Assembly: GCA_049317725.1 (NCBI GenBank)
Contig: JBMOHS010000002.1
Span: 1-61,258, forward strand
From: CAIOZW01 sp049317725
Lineage (GTDB): Bacteria; Acidobacteriota; Blastocatellia; RBC074
Length of the DNA: 61,258 bases
Reading direction: 5' to 3'
This document shows, piece after piece, positions 34,566 through 42,614 of the stretch (its first letter is position 1; each line of letters starts with the position of its first letter). Below the pieces are notes generated by a model. The model was not told where the DNA came from. It saw only the letters and a list, made by a program, of their open reading frames with translations, and did no database searches. The position numbers were made by a program, and so were the translations under genes.

Positions 34566-35610
34566 CCGGCCCCCTTTCGAGCAGGCGGGCAATGGCCGTC
34601 AGCGTCTCCTTGATCTGAGGGAAGCTGACATCGCAGTGGGTCACCATTCGCATCCGCCGTGGGCCGATCCCGTTGGCGAGGATCGACTCGGAGCGGAGCG
34701 CGGCGGAGAGTTGATCGGTCGTCCAGCGATCATCGCCAAGATCGAAGATGACGATGTTGGTCTCCACCCTCTCCGGGTCGATGACGATCCCAGGCAGCTC
34801 GGCGAGTCCCCTGGCCAGCCGTTGGGCTTTGGCGTGATCCTCCGCGAGCTTGGCAGGGGATTCGCGCAGCGCGATCAAACCGGCAGCAGCCAAGACGCCG
34901 ACCTGCCGCATTCCCCCGCCGAGAAGTTTCCGCAGCGAGACCGCCGCTTCGATGAGCGGTTTTGACCCGACGATCATCGACCCGATCGGCGCGCCCAGCC
35001 CTTTCGAGAGGCAGAACATGACGGTCTCGAATGGCCGGGCGATCTCGGCGACTCCCCTCCCCAGTGCAAGGCCCGCATTGAAGATCCGCGCACCGTCGAG
35101 GTGAGTCGGAAGCCCGAGCGCACGCGCCCCATCGCAGATCTCCCGCATCTCCTCGATCGACATGACGGTTCCACCCGCCATATTGTGCGAGTTCTCCAGG
35201 GCAATCAGCGAGGTCGGCGTCACGTAGTAGGGGGCCCCGAAATGGATCGCCGCCCGAACCTTCTCCCATCCCAGCCGGCCATTCTCCCCCGCAATGGGAC
35301 GAAGGGTTACACCGGAGAGCATCGCTGCCGCCCCCATCTCGTAGTTATAGATGTGAGACCGCTCCTCGACGACCACTTCCGTTCCCGGACGGGTCAGGAG
35401 TCGGACGCAGATCTGATTGCCCATCGTTCCCGATGGGACAAAGAGGGCCGCCTCCTTCTCAAAGAGCGCCGCTGCCTCCTCCTGGAGTCGATTGACGGTC
35501 GGGTCTTCAAAGTAGACATCATCTCCCACCTCGGCAGCGGCCATCGCCCGCCGCATCCCTTCCGTGGGCTTGGTTACCGTATCGCTGCGCAGGTCGATCC
35601 ATTGCTCCAT
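34552..35610 (-). CDS. ltaE: Low-specificity L-threonine aldolase
   Basis: This 352-residue PLP enzyme begins WIDLRSDTVTKPTEGMRRAM. It contains VGDDVYFEDPTVNRLQE, ALFVPSGTMGNQI, the DGAR motif in THLDGARIFNA and the Schiff-base Lys in CLSKGLGAPIGS. It cleaves L-threonine or allo-threonine to glycine and acetaldehyde. It lies 33 bp after hemW and overlaps cmk. The full family length is present. Confidence 0.94.
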   Translation of the reverse strand: MEQWIDLRSDTVTKPTEGMRRAMAAAEVGDDVYFEDPTVNRLQEEAAALFEKEAALFVPSGTMGNQICVRLLTRPGTEVVVEERSHIYNYEMGAAAMLSGVTLRPIAGENGRLGWEKVRAAIHFGAPYYVTPTSLIALENSHNMAGGTVMSIEEMREICDGARALGLPTHLDGARIFNAGLALGRGVAEIARPFETVMFCLSKGLGAPIGSMIVGSKPLIEAAVSLRKLLGGGMRQVGVLAAAGLIALRESPAKLAEDHAKAQRLARGLAELPGIVIDPERVETNIVIFDLGDDRWTTDQLSAALRSESILANGIGPRRMRMVTHCDVSFPQIKETLTAIARLLERGPDDQA

Positions 35611-35643
35611 CTCGCGTGCCGCTCCTCTTCTTCCTCTCCCAGA

Positions 35644-36786
35644 TCAGACAAAGATTGTGAAGACCTCATTGGCGAGCACCTTGCCGGCCCGCGTGATCCG
35701 CAGATGGGTTGGCGTCCACTCGAGAAGCCCCGCCTCCACCAACCGCTCCAACTCCTCCCCGTACAGATCCTTGATCGAGACCCCAAACCTCGCTTCGTGC
35801 GCCGCCACCTCGACCCCCTCCTCCAATCGCAGTTGCAGGAAGAGCGCCTCTCCCTGCCGGTCGGCCTCGTCAAGGACTGTTCGTTCGGCGATCGGGGAGC
35901 TTCCTCCTTCGATGAGTGCCAGATAGTTGTGCAGGTGACGTTGATTCGTCCAGCGTGCCCCGCCGTCGTAGCCCGCCGCCGAGACCCCAAAGGCGGCATA
36001 GGGGGCTCCAGTCCAATACTTCAGATTGTGGCGTGACTGGCAACCCGGTCGGGCCCAATTGGAGATCTCATACTGGCCGAATCCGTGACGGGGAGCCTCG
36101 TCAACCAGGGCATAGTACATGGCGACGGTCACCTCGTCCTCGATTGCGCGCAGCTCTCCACGCTCGATCCGGTGGGAGAGGGGGGCGTCCGGGTAGAGCT
36201 CAAGCAGGTAGACGGAGAGATGGTCGGGGGCAAGAGCGAAGATCTCCGCCAGGTTCCGCTCCCACGTCTCGAACCGCTGCTCCGGCAGCCCCGCAATCAG
36301 GTCGAGGCTGAGGTTGTCGAAACCGGCTCTCCGCGCCATCGACACTGCGCGGCGCGCCTCCTCCGCCTGGTGGGTGCGACCGATCATCACCAGTTCCCCG
36401 TCGTCGAAGGATTGCACGCCAAAGCTGATGCGGTTGATCCCTGTCTGGCGGATCTCGCGCAACCGCTCCTCGGAGATCGATCCAGGGTTGGCCTCGATCG
36501 TCACCTCCGCGTGCCGGTCGATGAAGAATGTCTGGTCGATCGTTTCGAGAATCCCCCCGAGCTGGGCAGGCGTGAGGGTCGTCGGGGTCCCTCCTCCAAA
36601 GTAGATCGTCTCGACCCTCGTCTGTGCCGGGGGCCACTCCCGCCCGGCAATCTCTTCGCGGATCGCCCGCACATATCGCGCCGCCAGCTCCTCTTCATAG
36701 CCGCCCGTCACAAAATTGCAATAATGGCAGCGCGTCGCGCAGAACGGAATATGCAGATAGATGCCGGCAGGAGATGTCTCGCTCAT
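35644..36786 (-). CDS. hemW: HemW-type radical SAM haem chaperone
   Basis: This 380-residue protein has the radical SAM motif C-x3-C-x2-C in PFCATRCHYCNF (15-26), IYFGGGTPTTL, INRISFGVQSF and the HemW signature GFGQYEISNWARPG. It lacks the extra N-terminal cysteine of HemN, so it is the haem-binding HemW rather than coproporphyrinogen dehydrogenase. It is second in the operon, 24 bp after the membrane-protein gene. Confidence 0.92.
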   Translation of the reverse strand: MSETSPAGIYLHIPFCATRCHYCNFVTGGYEEELAARYVRAIREEIAGREWPPAQTRVETIYFGGGTPTTLTPAQLGGILETIDQTFFIDRHAEVTIEANPGSISEERLREIRQTGINRISFGVQSFDDGELVMIGRTHQAEEARRAVSMARRAGFDNLSLDLIAGLPEQRFETWERNLAEIFALAPDHLSVYLLELYPDAPLSHRIERGELRAIEDEVTVAMYYALVDEAPRHGFGQYEISNWARPGCQSRHNLKYWTGAPYAAFGVSAAGYDGGARWTNQRHLHNYLALIEGGSSPIAERTVLDEADRQGEALFLQLRLEEGVEVAAHEARFGVSIKDLYGEELERLVEAGLLEWTPTHLRITRAGKVLANEVFTIFV

Positions 36787-36810
36787 CGCTCAGGAGTATA
36801 GCACGACCTG

Positions 36811-38616
36811 TCAGGCGAGCCTTGCCCAGGCTCTCTTTCCGATGACCAGAAGACCGATCCATCCGGCGATCAGGGAGATCCAGAGTGGTCCCCGTGGCGG
36901 GCGGTATTCGATCGTCAGGCGATGGGACCCGGGAGGCACGTCCATCAACATCAGGCCGCTCGTCGGTTCCGTGCTGATCGGCAGCGGGACCCCATCAAGC
37001 TCGGCACGCCAGTGCGGATCGGCGTAGGTCGAGAGACGGACCCGAACCGCCGTCTGGTTGACCAGCCGGAATTCGCGCGATTCGAGCCGTTGTGAGAGCG
37101 GTTCTACCGATCCCTCTCCCGCGATCATCTCCAGCCCCCCCGGCCGATCGACCACCCCGTAGAGCGTCGTCTCCGCTCGACGTGGGCGAAAGTAGACTTG
37201 GTTGGCCGTGTAGGCGACGAATTCGACCGCCCCGGCATCCTGCAGACGCAGCCCCTCCTCGAACGACAACGGGTCGACACGTCGTCTGCCCTCCAGCCAC
37301 TCGAGCCGCACAGACCTCTCCACTTCCCCTCGATCTTCTCCATCTTGTTTGGGCCAAAGCCCGACCAGCATCGCGGTCAGGGTCCCCAGCCCCAGCACGA
37401 GCAGCCCCGCCAGCGGGAAGATCAATCGCCACCGCCAGCCAACCAGCCGCTGCCGATCCCGCCAGACACCCATCAGCAAGATTGTGGCGACCAGTGCCGT
37501 CACCGGTTGCCAGCGCCAGGGAAACTGCAAGTACGGCAGACCAGGAACGACCTTCCAGATCCACGACAATGAGGGAACGGCGAGGGCCAACCCGACCAGC
37601 GCCAGCCCGGTTCCCCGATCGGCCAGCCACCCCAGTGGTCCACCGTGACGGCGCAGTCCCCACCAGAGCAACCCGACCAGGGCTGTCTGCCCTAAGACCA
37701 CCAAGCTCGCGACGTCGTTGAAGCCTGCCCAAGCCATCCGGTAGGCCGTGCCATCCGCCGCTGGCGCAAAGAGCAGGTAGTGCCGGTACTCCTGCCGTGC
37801 GACTTGCAGGCCGACCTGCACCTCGCTCAAGCCCTGCACCAGCGGCAGCCAGACCACCGCCATCAGCCCCGCACTCCAGGCGACCCCCACCGCCAGTCGC
37901 ACCAGTCCCGTCTCTCCCAGCCCCTCTCCCCGTCGCCAGCCTCCCCGGAGTTTCAGGCCCAACCAGCTCAGCAACGTCCAGACTCCGAGCAGCCCCACCA
38001 CCAAGTGGGCCAGATAACTCGAGAGAACGTGGGTCATCGCCGTCCCGCACAACCCAACGATCAGCCATCCGATCCCTCTCGCCCGTCGCTCCTTCCCCAG
38101 TAGATCGATCGCTCCCAGCATCACCAATGGCAGAAACCCCATCCCTAACGATTGGGGCAGAAACCCCCGATTGAGCCCAATCATCGCCCAGCCCGGCAGG
38201 AGCACGTACCCAAGCCCCACCCATCCGCTCTCCCAGCGCCCAAAAAATCGCCGAGCCAAGCAGTAGGCGGTACCTTGGTTGAAGACAATCACTAGCACGA
38301 TCGCCAATCGCAGGGAACCCCAGTGCGAGAGACCCAGAATCCACTCGGGAAGTGCCGCCAGCCAATAGAACAGGCGTGGATAGAAGGTGAAGAACCGATC
38401 CCCCCGCCCACCGTCGAGCAACCCTGCCCACTCGACCCACCCCGTACCCTCCCGCAGCGCCTGTCCCATCACTCTCGTCAAGTGATAATGGAGCGGGACA
38501 TCCCCTTGGAGCCCGAAGTCGGTTTCACTCCATCTTCCCCCCAGCAGCAGGCACGCCCCCAGGAGCCATCCTCCCGCCAAGACCCATCCCTGCCACCCCA
38601 CTTTTTTTTGGCCCAT
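36811..38616 (-). CDS. Large polytopic membrane protein, YfhO/PTPS-related type
   Basis: This 601-residue protein has about twelve transmembrane segments: an N-terminal helix, then YHLTRVMGQALREG and FFTFYPRLFYWLAALP between helices 1 and 2, a style seen in membrane glycosyltransferases and 6-pyruvoyl-tetrahydropterin-synthase-related membrane proteins. A beta-rich extracytoplasmic domain (about 430-570, VRVRLSTYADPHWRAELDG, PPGSHRLTIEYRP) precedes a final helix. Envelope glycan or glycolipid modification is inferred, not shown. The start at 38616 excludes 28 implausible residues. It opens the operon ending in ribBA. Confidence 0.65.
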   Translation of the reverse strand: MGQKKVGWQGWVLAGGWLLGACLLLGGRWSETDFGLQGDVPLHYHLTRVMGQALREGTGWVEWAGLLDGGRGDRFFTFYPRLFYWLAALPEWILGLSHWGSLRLAIVLVIVFNQGTAYCLARRFFGRWESGWVGLGYVLLPGWAMIGLNRGFLPQSLGMGFLPLVMLGAIDLLGKERRARGIGWLIVGLCGTAMTHVLSSYLAHLVVGLLGVWTLLSWLGLKLRGGWRRGEGLGETGLVRLAVGVAWSAGLMAVVWLPLVQGLSEVQVGLQVARQEYRHYLLFAPAADGTAYRMAWAGFNDVASLVVLGQTALVGLLWWGLRRHGGPLGWLADRGTGLALVGLALAVPSLSWIWKVVPGLPYLQFPWRWQPVTALVATILLMGVWRDRQRLVGWRWRLIFPLAGLLVLGLGTLTAMLVGLWPKQDGEDRGEVERSVRLEWLEGRRRVDPLSFEEGLRLQDAGAVEFVAYTANQVYFRPRRAETTLYGVVDRPGGLEMIAGEGSVEPLSQRLESREFRLVNQTAVRVRLSTYADPHWRAELDGVPLPISTEPTSGLMLMDVPPGSHRLTIEYRPPRGPLWISLIAGWIGLLVIGKRAWARLA

Positions 38617-38639
38617 CACGTCTCTGTTTCTCCCATCAT

Positions 38640-39122
38640 GTTGAAACGAATCGAGATCTGGTAGTCGAAAAAAGAATGCGGGTCGGAGGGTGCCACGCAA
38701 CCCATTCGAGACTATGGTAATCTAACCCCCGTTGAAAATTGACCTCGACCCTATTTGAAACCGCCAGTCCCTCTCACCCATCCCCTCTGGGCCATTCCTT
38801 TCCGGGAATCTCCCTCAGCCGGATGCCCGGGCTGGCCGAACGTGATTGGTCACCGCAAGGGACAACTTCGTTCCTGCCAGCGGATGATCGAGAGTGAAGG
38901 AGATGGATTCCATGATCAACCAGATTCAAGCCGCGTCGATGAAGTCGTTTGTTCGTTCCTTCGTACGAGATGAGCAGGGCCAAGATATTGTCGAGTACTC
39001 CCTGCTCCTCGTGCTGATCGGTGCCGCTTCTGTCTTTGTGCTGACCACCATGGGTACCAGCATCACCAGCATCTTCAGCAAGATCGGCTCGCGTCTCGAG
39101 AACGCCAACCAGGCAATCTCCT
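38640..39122 (+). repeat. Tandem duplication unit 1 (leader plus flp1)
   Basis: This 480-bp unit is repeated at about 39427-39884. Similarity covers the A-rich start (GAAAAAAGAATGC), the block TGCCACGCAACCCAT...ACTATGGTAATCTAA, the stretch near TTGGCCGAACGTGA, the Shine-Dalgarno region and the pilin gene. The middle of the leader has diverged by several short indels. Confidence 0.85.
38691..38724 (+). promoter_or_regulatory. Conserved leader block upstream of flp1, possible promoter
   Basis: TGCCACGCAACCCATTCG and ACTATGGTAATCTAA are nearly identical in both flp leaders, while the sequence between here and the genes varies. This suggests selection on a promoter. A GG-N10-GC spacing resembling a sigma-54 core ends at the GC of GCAACC, but the flanking bases are poor matches. 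TATGGT could be a weak -10. Confidence 0.35.
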
Positions 39123-39124
39123 AG
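38912..39124 (+). CDS. flp: Flp-family type IVb pilin, copy 1
   Basis: This 70-residue prepilin ends its leader in FVRDEQG and is expected to be cut before QDIVEY, giving the Flp signature G/xxxxEY with Glu at +5. A hydrophobic helix follows (SLLLVLIGAASVFVLTTMG). The start at 38912 is chosen because AAGGAG lies 9 bp upstream; an earlier in-frame ATG directly abuts that site. It forms the Tad pilus fibre. It differs from copy 2 at about ten positions. Confidence 0.95.
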   Translation: MINQIQAASMKSFVRSFVRDEQGQDIVEYSLLLVLIGAASVFVLTTMGTSITSIFSKIGSRLENANQAIS

Positions 39125-39163
39125 TCTGTTCCAGCTCTTTTCATGAGTGTCTTTCTCCCTTCA

Positions 39164-39185
39164 GGGAGAGGATTCGTCCTCTCCC
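39164..39185 (+). terminator. UUCG-tetraloop hairpin after flp1
   Basis: A perfect 9-bp stem (39164-39172 with 39177-39185) closes the loop TTCG, 39 bp after the flp1 stop. No T-run follows. It may act as a partial terminator or as an mRNA-stabilising 3' end of an abundant pilin message. Confidence 0.6.
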
Positions 39186-39481
39186 TCTCCAGGGAGGGGA
39201 CTGGAAGCAAGGGACGTCAGGTAGCGAAGTCGTCGTCCCCTGCAATCTGTTTCCTGCCATCGTCCTCCCCCACCGCCGACAATCGACCTGCGTCACCCCA
39301 GGGATTTTTCTGTCTTGCTGGCCCCTCTGCCCTCCTTGGTGAGGGCTGTCTGGCTGCCAGTTCATCGCTCATTCTGCGATTCTCCTCTTCCATTTCTCAT
39401 CGAATGATGAGATTTTTCCTCTTATCGTATTGAAAAGAATTGAGATCCGCTCGTTGAAAAAAAAGAATGCTGGTTGGGCCA

Positions 39482-39516
39482 TGCCACGCAACCCATCCGC
39501 CACTATGGTAATCTAA
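39482..39516 (+). promoter_or_regulatory. Conserved leader block upstream of flp2, possible promoter
   Basis: This matches the block at 38691-38724 with four or so changes and the same GG-N10-GC spacing. The exact promoter class remains unresolved. Confidence 0.35.
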
Positions 39517-39529
39517 GCCGCGTTGAAAG

Positions 39530-39553
39530 TTGACGTCGACCTTGACGTCGACC
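39530..39553. repeat. Two tandem 12-bp TTGACGTCGACC units
   Basis: TTGACGTCGACC occurs at 39530-39541 and again at 39542-39553. The flp1 leader has a single related copy, TTGACCTCGACC, at 38739-38750. The unit contains palindromic GACGTC and may be a duplicated regulator site. Confidence 0.6.
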
Positions 39554-39673
39554 CCATTTGAAACTGCCCGTCCCCCTCAGATGGACCCTGGGATTGGCCG
39601 AACGTGACCGGTCGCCGCGCAGAGGAGGTTCGTTCCTCGCCGTGGGCGATTGAGAGTCAAGGAGATGGATTCC

Positions 39674-39886
39674 ATGATCAACAAGATTGAAGCTACGTCG
39701 GTGAAGTCGTTTGTTCGTTCCTTCGTGCGAGATGAGCAAGGCCAGGATATCGTCGAGTACTCCCTGCTCCTCGTGCTGATCGGTGCCGCCGCTGTCTTCG
39801 TGCTGACCACCATGGGCACCAGCATCACCAGCATTTTCAGCAAGATCGGTTCACGGCTTCAGAACGCCAACGCGGCAATTTCCTAG
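39674..39886 (+). CDS. flp: Flp-family type IVb pilin, copy 2
   Basis: This 70-residue paralogue of copy 1 has the same processing site (DEQG before QDIVEY) and helix. Differences lie in the leader (NKIEATSV), A for S within the helix, and the C-terminal QNANAAIS. The same AAGGAG with 9-bp spacing fixes the start. Maintenance of near-identical mature sequences suggests both are expressed. Confidence 0.95.
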   Translation: MINKIEATSVKSFVRSFVRDEQGQDIVEYSLLLVLIGAAAVFVLTTMGTSITSIFSKIGSRLQNANAAIS

Positions 39887-40515
39887 TCTGTCCGGGTCCC
39901 TTTGCGCCTCTCCCTCCAAAAGAGGGGGAGAAAGGGAGGGGCTCTAAGATGAGCGCGTCAGTGCAGCCGTGAGACGGGGGCCACTCGAAACGGTCCCTTT
40001 GACTAGAGAGCCAGCCGGGCAGAACAGGCCTGAGTTGAGCACGCCATTGGAGTGGCAGGTCAGACGGTTGCCTTGAGCGTTTAGTGTTCTCTTGCCCATC
40101 ACTCGACTTGAATTTGTCTTGAACAGGGTTTGATCAGCCGGCGGATTCATCCTTGCCGTGCTCCTCTGCAGGTATCTGATCCCAGCCCCCTCGCCCCCTC
40201 CCGTTCGACCATTCACGGTTGAGAGAAAGGGGCGGGATCGAGGATCGGAGCCACCCGGAGAATGTCCGGGACACCTTCCTGATCCGGTTCAAATGCACCG
40301 CTCAGACCGGGAAGGATTGACAGGGAGCCGGTACGGGTCTTCCCCTCCACGAACCGCGCAACACCACCTCTTTTTCACTGGCGACTTCTCTCAGAGGGTT
40401 GAGCGTCTGGGCTTCTCCCGTGCCTGCTCTTCGTGTTCCTGTGCGGTACGATCCGGGAGGGTTCGTTGGTGGGGCCAGTTTCGTGGTGGCTGACTCATTC
40501 CTCTTGGGATTCAGT
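39887..40515. other. Long intergenic region between flp2 and tadV
   Basis: These 629 bp hold no recognisable gene. A C/T-rich hairpin lies at 39907-39935, and a 6-bp stem with 5-base loop lies at 40254-40270. A TTG-initiated extension of tadV could reach 40399. The rest is unexplained leader DNA. Confidence 0.55.
39907..39935 (+). terminator. Hairpin after flp2
   Basis: CCTCTCCCTC (from 39907) can pair with GAGGGGGAGA (from 39922) around an AAAA-containing loop, with a small bulge. It begins 21 bp after the stop, the same relative place as the flp1 hairpin, and lacks a T-run. Confidence 0.4.
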
Positions 40516-41115
40516 ATGATCGGACCACTCGCCGAGCTGACGATCTTCTCTCCAACCATTGTCCCCGTCTCCGTGGGAGTCCGGGATCTCGGGTTGACGG
40601 CGCTGGTGATCATCGTGGCAATCTTCGACGGGAGGTTTCGGCGGATCCCCAATCGGATCGTCTTCCCGGCGATGCTGGTTGGGTCGATCAGCCACCTTGG
40701 CTGGCCAGGAGAACTGGGAAGAGCTGCGGGCATCATCGGAATCCTCGTTGCCTTTCTCCTCCTTCTCTTGCCCTACGTTACGGGTGGAATGAAGGCGGGA
40801 GATGTCAAGTTGCTGATGGCGATCGGTGCCTTCACCGGCGGTTGGGGAGTCGTCGAGGTTCTGCTCGTCACGCTTCTCTGTTATCCGGCTTTGGCCCTCT
40901 TCGCCGTTGTCCGCGAGCGGAAGATTCGGCTCACATGGCTCCGTTTTCGACGGGTCTTGTGCAATTTTCTGGGTCTCTTTCTGCCGATGCTGAAGTGGTA
41001 CGCCATTCGGCTCGACAGTCTGGATGATTCGTCGATCTCTTCAGTGACGACCCCCTTTGGGGTCGCCCTCGCCGTCGGGACTGTGCTGACGCAGTATGCG
41101 CTCTCTCTTTGGTAA
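40516..41115 (+). CDS. tadV: TadV/CpaA prepilin peptidase (A24 family)
   Basis: This 199-residue membrane protein has about five to six helices and both catalytic aspartates of the family: IFDGRFRRIPNRI (first Asp) and the G-x-G-D-like GGMKAGDVKLLMAIGA (second Asp). It cleaves Flp and pseudopilin leaders at the inner membrane. The ATG at 40516 places the first helix correctly. TTG or GTG starts upstream, as far as 40399, cannot be excluded. An intrinsic terminator follows directly. Confidence 0.88.
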   Translation: MIGPLAELTIFSPTIVPVSVGVRDLGLTALVIIVAIFDGRFRRIPNRIVFPAMLVGSISHLGWPGELGRAAGIIGILVAFLLLLLPYVTGGMKAGDVKLLMAIGAFTGGWGVVEVLLVTLLCYPALALFAVVRERKIRLTWLRFRRVLCNFLGLFLPMLKWYAIRLDSLDDSSISSVTTPFGVALAVGTVLTQYALSLW

Positions 41116-41117
41116 TG

Positions 41118-41147
41118 AGAGCGGGTCACTCGTCCAAGCCCGCTTTT
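41118..41147 (+). terminator. Intrinsic terminator after tadV
   Basis: AGCGGG (41120-41125) pairs with CCCGCT (41139-41144), extendable by G-T and A-T pairs at the base, and is followed by TTT. It lies 3 bp after the tadV stop and should separate the flp-tadV transcript from tadE onward. Confidence 0.7.
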
Positions 41148-41152
41148 CTGGT

Positions 41153-41174
41153 GTTACGGTGACGTTACGGTGGC
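41153..41174 (+). repeat. Two direct 11-bp repeats at the tadE start
   Basis: GTTACGGTGAC (41153-41163) is followed at once by GTTACGGTGGC (41164-41174). They sit just after the terminator and just before the tadE ATG, a position suited to an operator or translational control site. Confidence 0.5.
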
Positions 41175-41178
41175 AAAG

Positions 41179-41766
41179 ATGAATCTGGTCGGGAGTCGAA
41201 AGCTTGGAAGGAGGGTGTCAGGGAGGATTCAACCGCTCACCCCACCCTCTCTTCTTGGCAGGTCATCGGTGCGACTGCTCCGGAATGTTCCCCGCCGCGG
41301 AGAGACAGGACAATCGTTGATCGAATTTGCCCTGGTCGTTCCGGTTCTCTTCGTCATGTTGCTCGGAGTCATCTTCATCGCTCGTGGGTTCAATCTACAG
41401 ATGGTCCTGCACGGAGCCGCCTATGAAGGCGCACGCGTCTGGGCAAGCAACCCCACCATTGGCAGCGCCAACTACTGTACCCCGCCGGCGTGCAATCCTG
41501 ACACTGGGACAGCGATCAACTTCGAGCGATACATTGTTCCGGTGGTCCGTCAGTATGTGACCAACAATGGGTTCGATGGGAGCAAGGTCCAGTTCTTCTC
41601 CAAGGACGCGCGGGCCTATCAAAACGCGCTGACGTTGATCAGCAATGATCGGCAATTGGTGCGGGTGACGATTCTCTACACGATCGAGTTGCCGATTGGG
41701 AACTTTGCCCAAGGGTTTCAGAGTATCGATGTGTCGGCCAGTTGCACCCTCAAGCGGGGAAGTTGA
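41179..41766 (+). CDS. tadE: TadE-like pseudopilin
   Basis: This 195-residue protein has a long basic leader (1-47) ending GETG, a pseudopilin processing site before QSLIEF with Glu at +5, and a hydrophobic helix ALVVPVLFVMLLGVIFI. An extracytoplasmic domain follows with two cysteines in NYCTPPACNP, probably disulfide-bonded. TadE/TadF pseudopilins are TadV substrates needed for pilus assembly. A GTG at 41170 is an alternative start; the ribosome site is weak. The next gene starts 13 bp later. Confidence 0.88.
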   Translation: MNLVGSRKLGRRVSGRIQPLTPPSLLGRSSVRLLRNVPRRGETGQSLIEFALVVPVLFVMLLGVIFIARGFNLQMVLHGAAYEGARVWASNPTIGSANYCTPPACNPDTGTAINFERYIVPVVRQYVTNNGFDGSKVQFFSKDARAYQNALTLISNDRQLVRVTILYTIELPIGNFAQGFQSIDVSASCTLKRGS

Positions 41767-41779
41767 AGGAGGCGGGGAG

Positions 41780-42331
41780 ATGGCAGTGATCGATGCGTCC
41801 CGTCGCCGCGGGCGTCCTGGGTTGTCAGAGCGAGGCCAGTCAATGGCCGAGATGGCACTGGTCCTTCCGCTCTTTCTTCTTCTAGTCTTTGGCATTGTGG
41901 AGATCGGACGCGCCTTTGCCGCACGCCAAGCCTTGACCAGCGCCGCCCGTGAAGGGGCAAGAATTCTCGTCTTGCCGTTCGGCCCGGGCCTTCCTTACAC
42001 CACGGAAGGTGCCGTCCAAGCGGCAGCCCTCAATCGGGCTCGGTCCTACCTCTCCTCGTCCGGCGTCTCGGTTGGGCAAGAGACAGAGATCCGCCGAATT
42101 CGCCTCTCGCCGGGAGACGATGGGGCCTATGGAACCAGTGACGACCCTGCACCTGAGCCGGACTACACTGGTGCCGTTCGTGGGGAGCGGGTCGGCCTGC
42201 AGATCACACATCAGTTCGAGACTCCATTGCCCATGGTCGTCCGAATCATTGGCGATCGGGACGGATCGGCTCCGAGCAGTTCGGCCGTCACCATCCGGTT
42301 GCGCGCCGCCAGCTACATGGCTCATGAATAG
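41780..42331 (+). CDS. Second TadE/TadF-like pseudopilin
   Basis: This 183-residue protein has a leader ending ERG, processing before QSMAEM, a helix ALVLPLFLLLVFGIVEIGRAFA typical of TadE-like domains, and an extracytoplasmic part with VQAAALNRARSYL. It fills the TadF position. GGAGG precedes the ATG at 41780. It is translationally close-coupled to the first pseudopilin and shares only the N-terminal motif with it. Confidence 0.88.
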   Translation: MAVIDASRRRGRPGLSERGQSMAEMALVLPLFLLLVFGIVEIGRAFAARQALTSAAREGARILVLPFGPGLPYTTEGAVQAAALNRARSYLSSSGVSVGQETEIRRIRLSPGDDGAYGTSDDPAPEPDYTGAVRGERVGLQITHQFETPLPMVVRIIGDRDGSAPSSSAVTIRLRAASYMAHE

Positions 42332-42614
42332 TTACGACTCACGGTGAGGAAGAGGTGATTGCACCACCAAGGCACAGAGATCACCGAGAGGAAGATAGGA
42401 CCCTTTGAACTTCATTGATGCCGTGAGTAGTGGCAGATCACTTGCCGCACGAAAGAGGGACGACGGGGACGACCCGGATCGTCCATCCAGACGGCTCCTC
42501 AGTCGAGCGAGACATTGACAGACGAAACCTCCTTCGGTGAAAACGGTCACCCGCCTGACGAAGCAGGAGATGGCCAGACCGGGATGGATCCGGGATGGAT
42601 GGAGAAGACAAGAG
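42332..42614. other. Intergenic region between pseudopilin and cpaB genes
   Basis: These 283 bp break the otherwise compact tad cluster. They include copy B of the dispersed element (42363-42430). No promoter is obvious. Confidence 0.55.
42363..42430. repeat. Diverged dispersed element, copy B
   Basis: This matches copy A at 29341-29474: AGAGATCACCGAG in the first part and TGCCGTGAGTAGT at the end, with about 80% identity in the shared parts and without the 60-base insertion. It lies inside the tad locus and appears to be a passive scar. Confidence 0.55.

Larger units (their letters stand above)
39125..39673. other. Intergenic region between the two flp genes
   Basis: Apart from the stem-loop at 39164-39185 and the second copy of the flp leader (from about 39427), no gene or other element was recognised. 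The stretch 39186-39426 is low-complexity, pyrimidine-rich DNA. Confidence 0.6.
39427..39884 (+). repeat. Tandem duplication unit 2 (leader plus flp2)
   Basis: Second copy of the unit at 38640-39122, with the same order of leader blocks, ribosome site and pilin gene. It carries an extra 12-bp duplication (39530-39553) in the leader. Confidence 0.85.

Noticed and set aside
38680..38705. A sigma-54 promoter upstream of flp1
   Set aside because: Only GG-N10-GC matches. The TGGCAC and TTGCA contexts are poor, so it is mentioned only as a possibility in the promoter entry.
40275..40310. A tRNA T-loop-like GGTTCAAAT sequence
   Set aside because: Flanking bases cannot form the T-stem, and no acceptor, D or anticodon arms are present.
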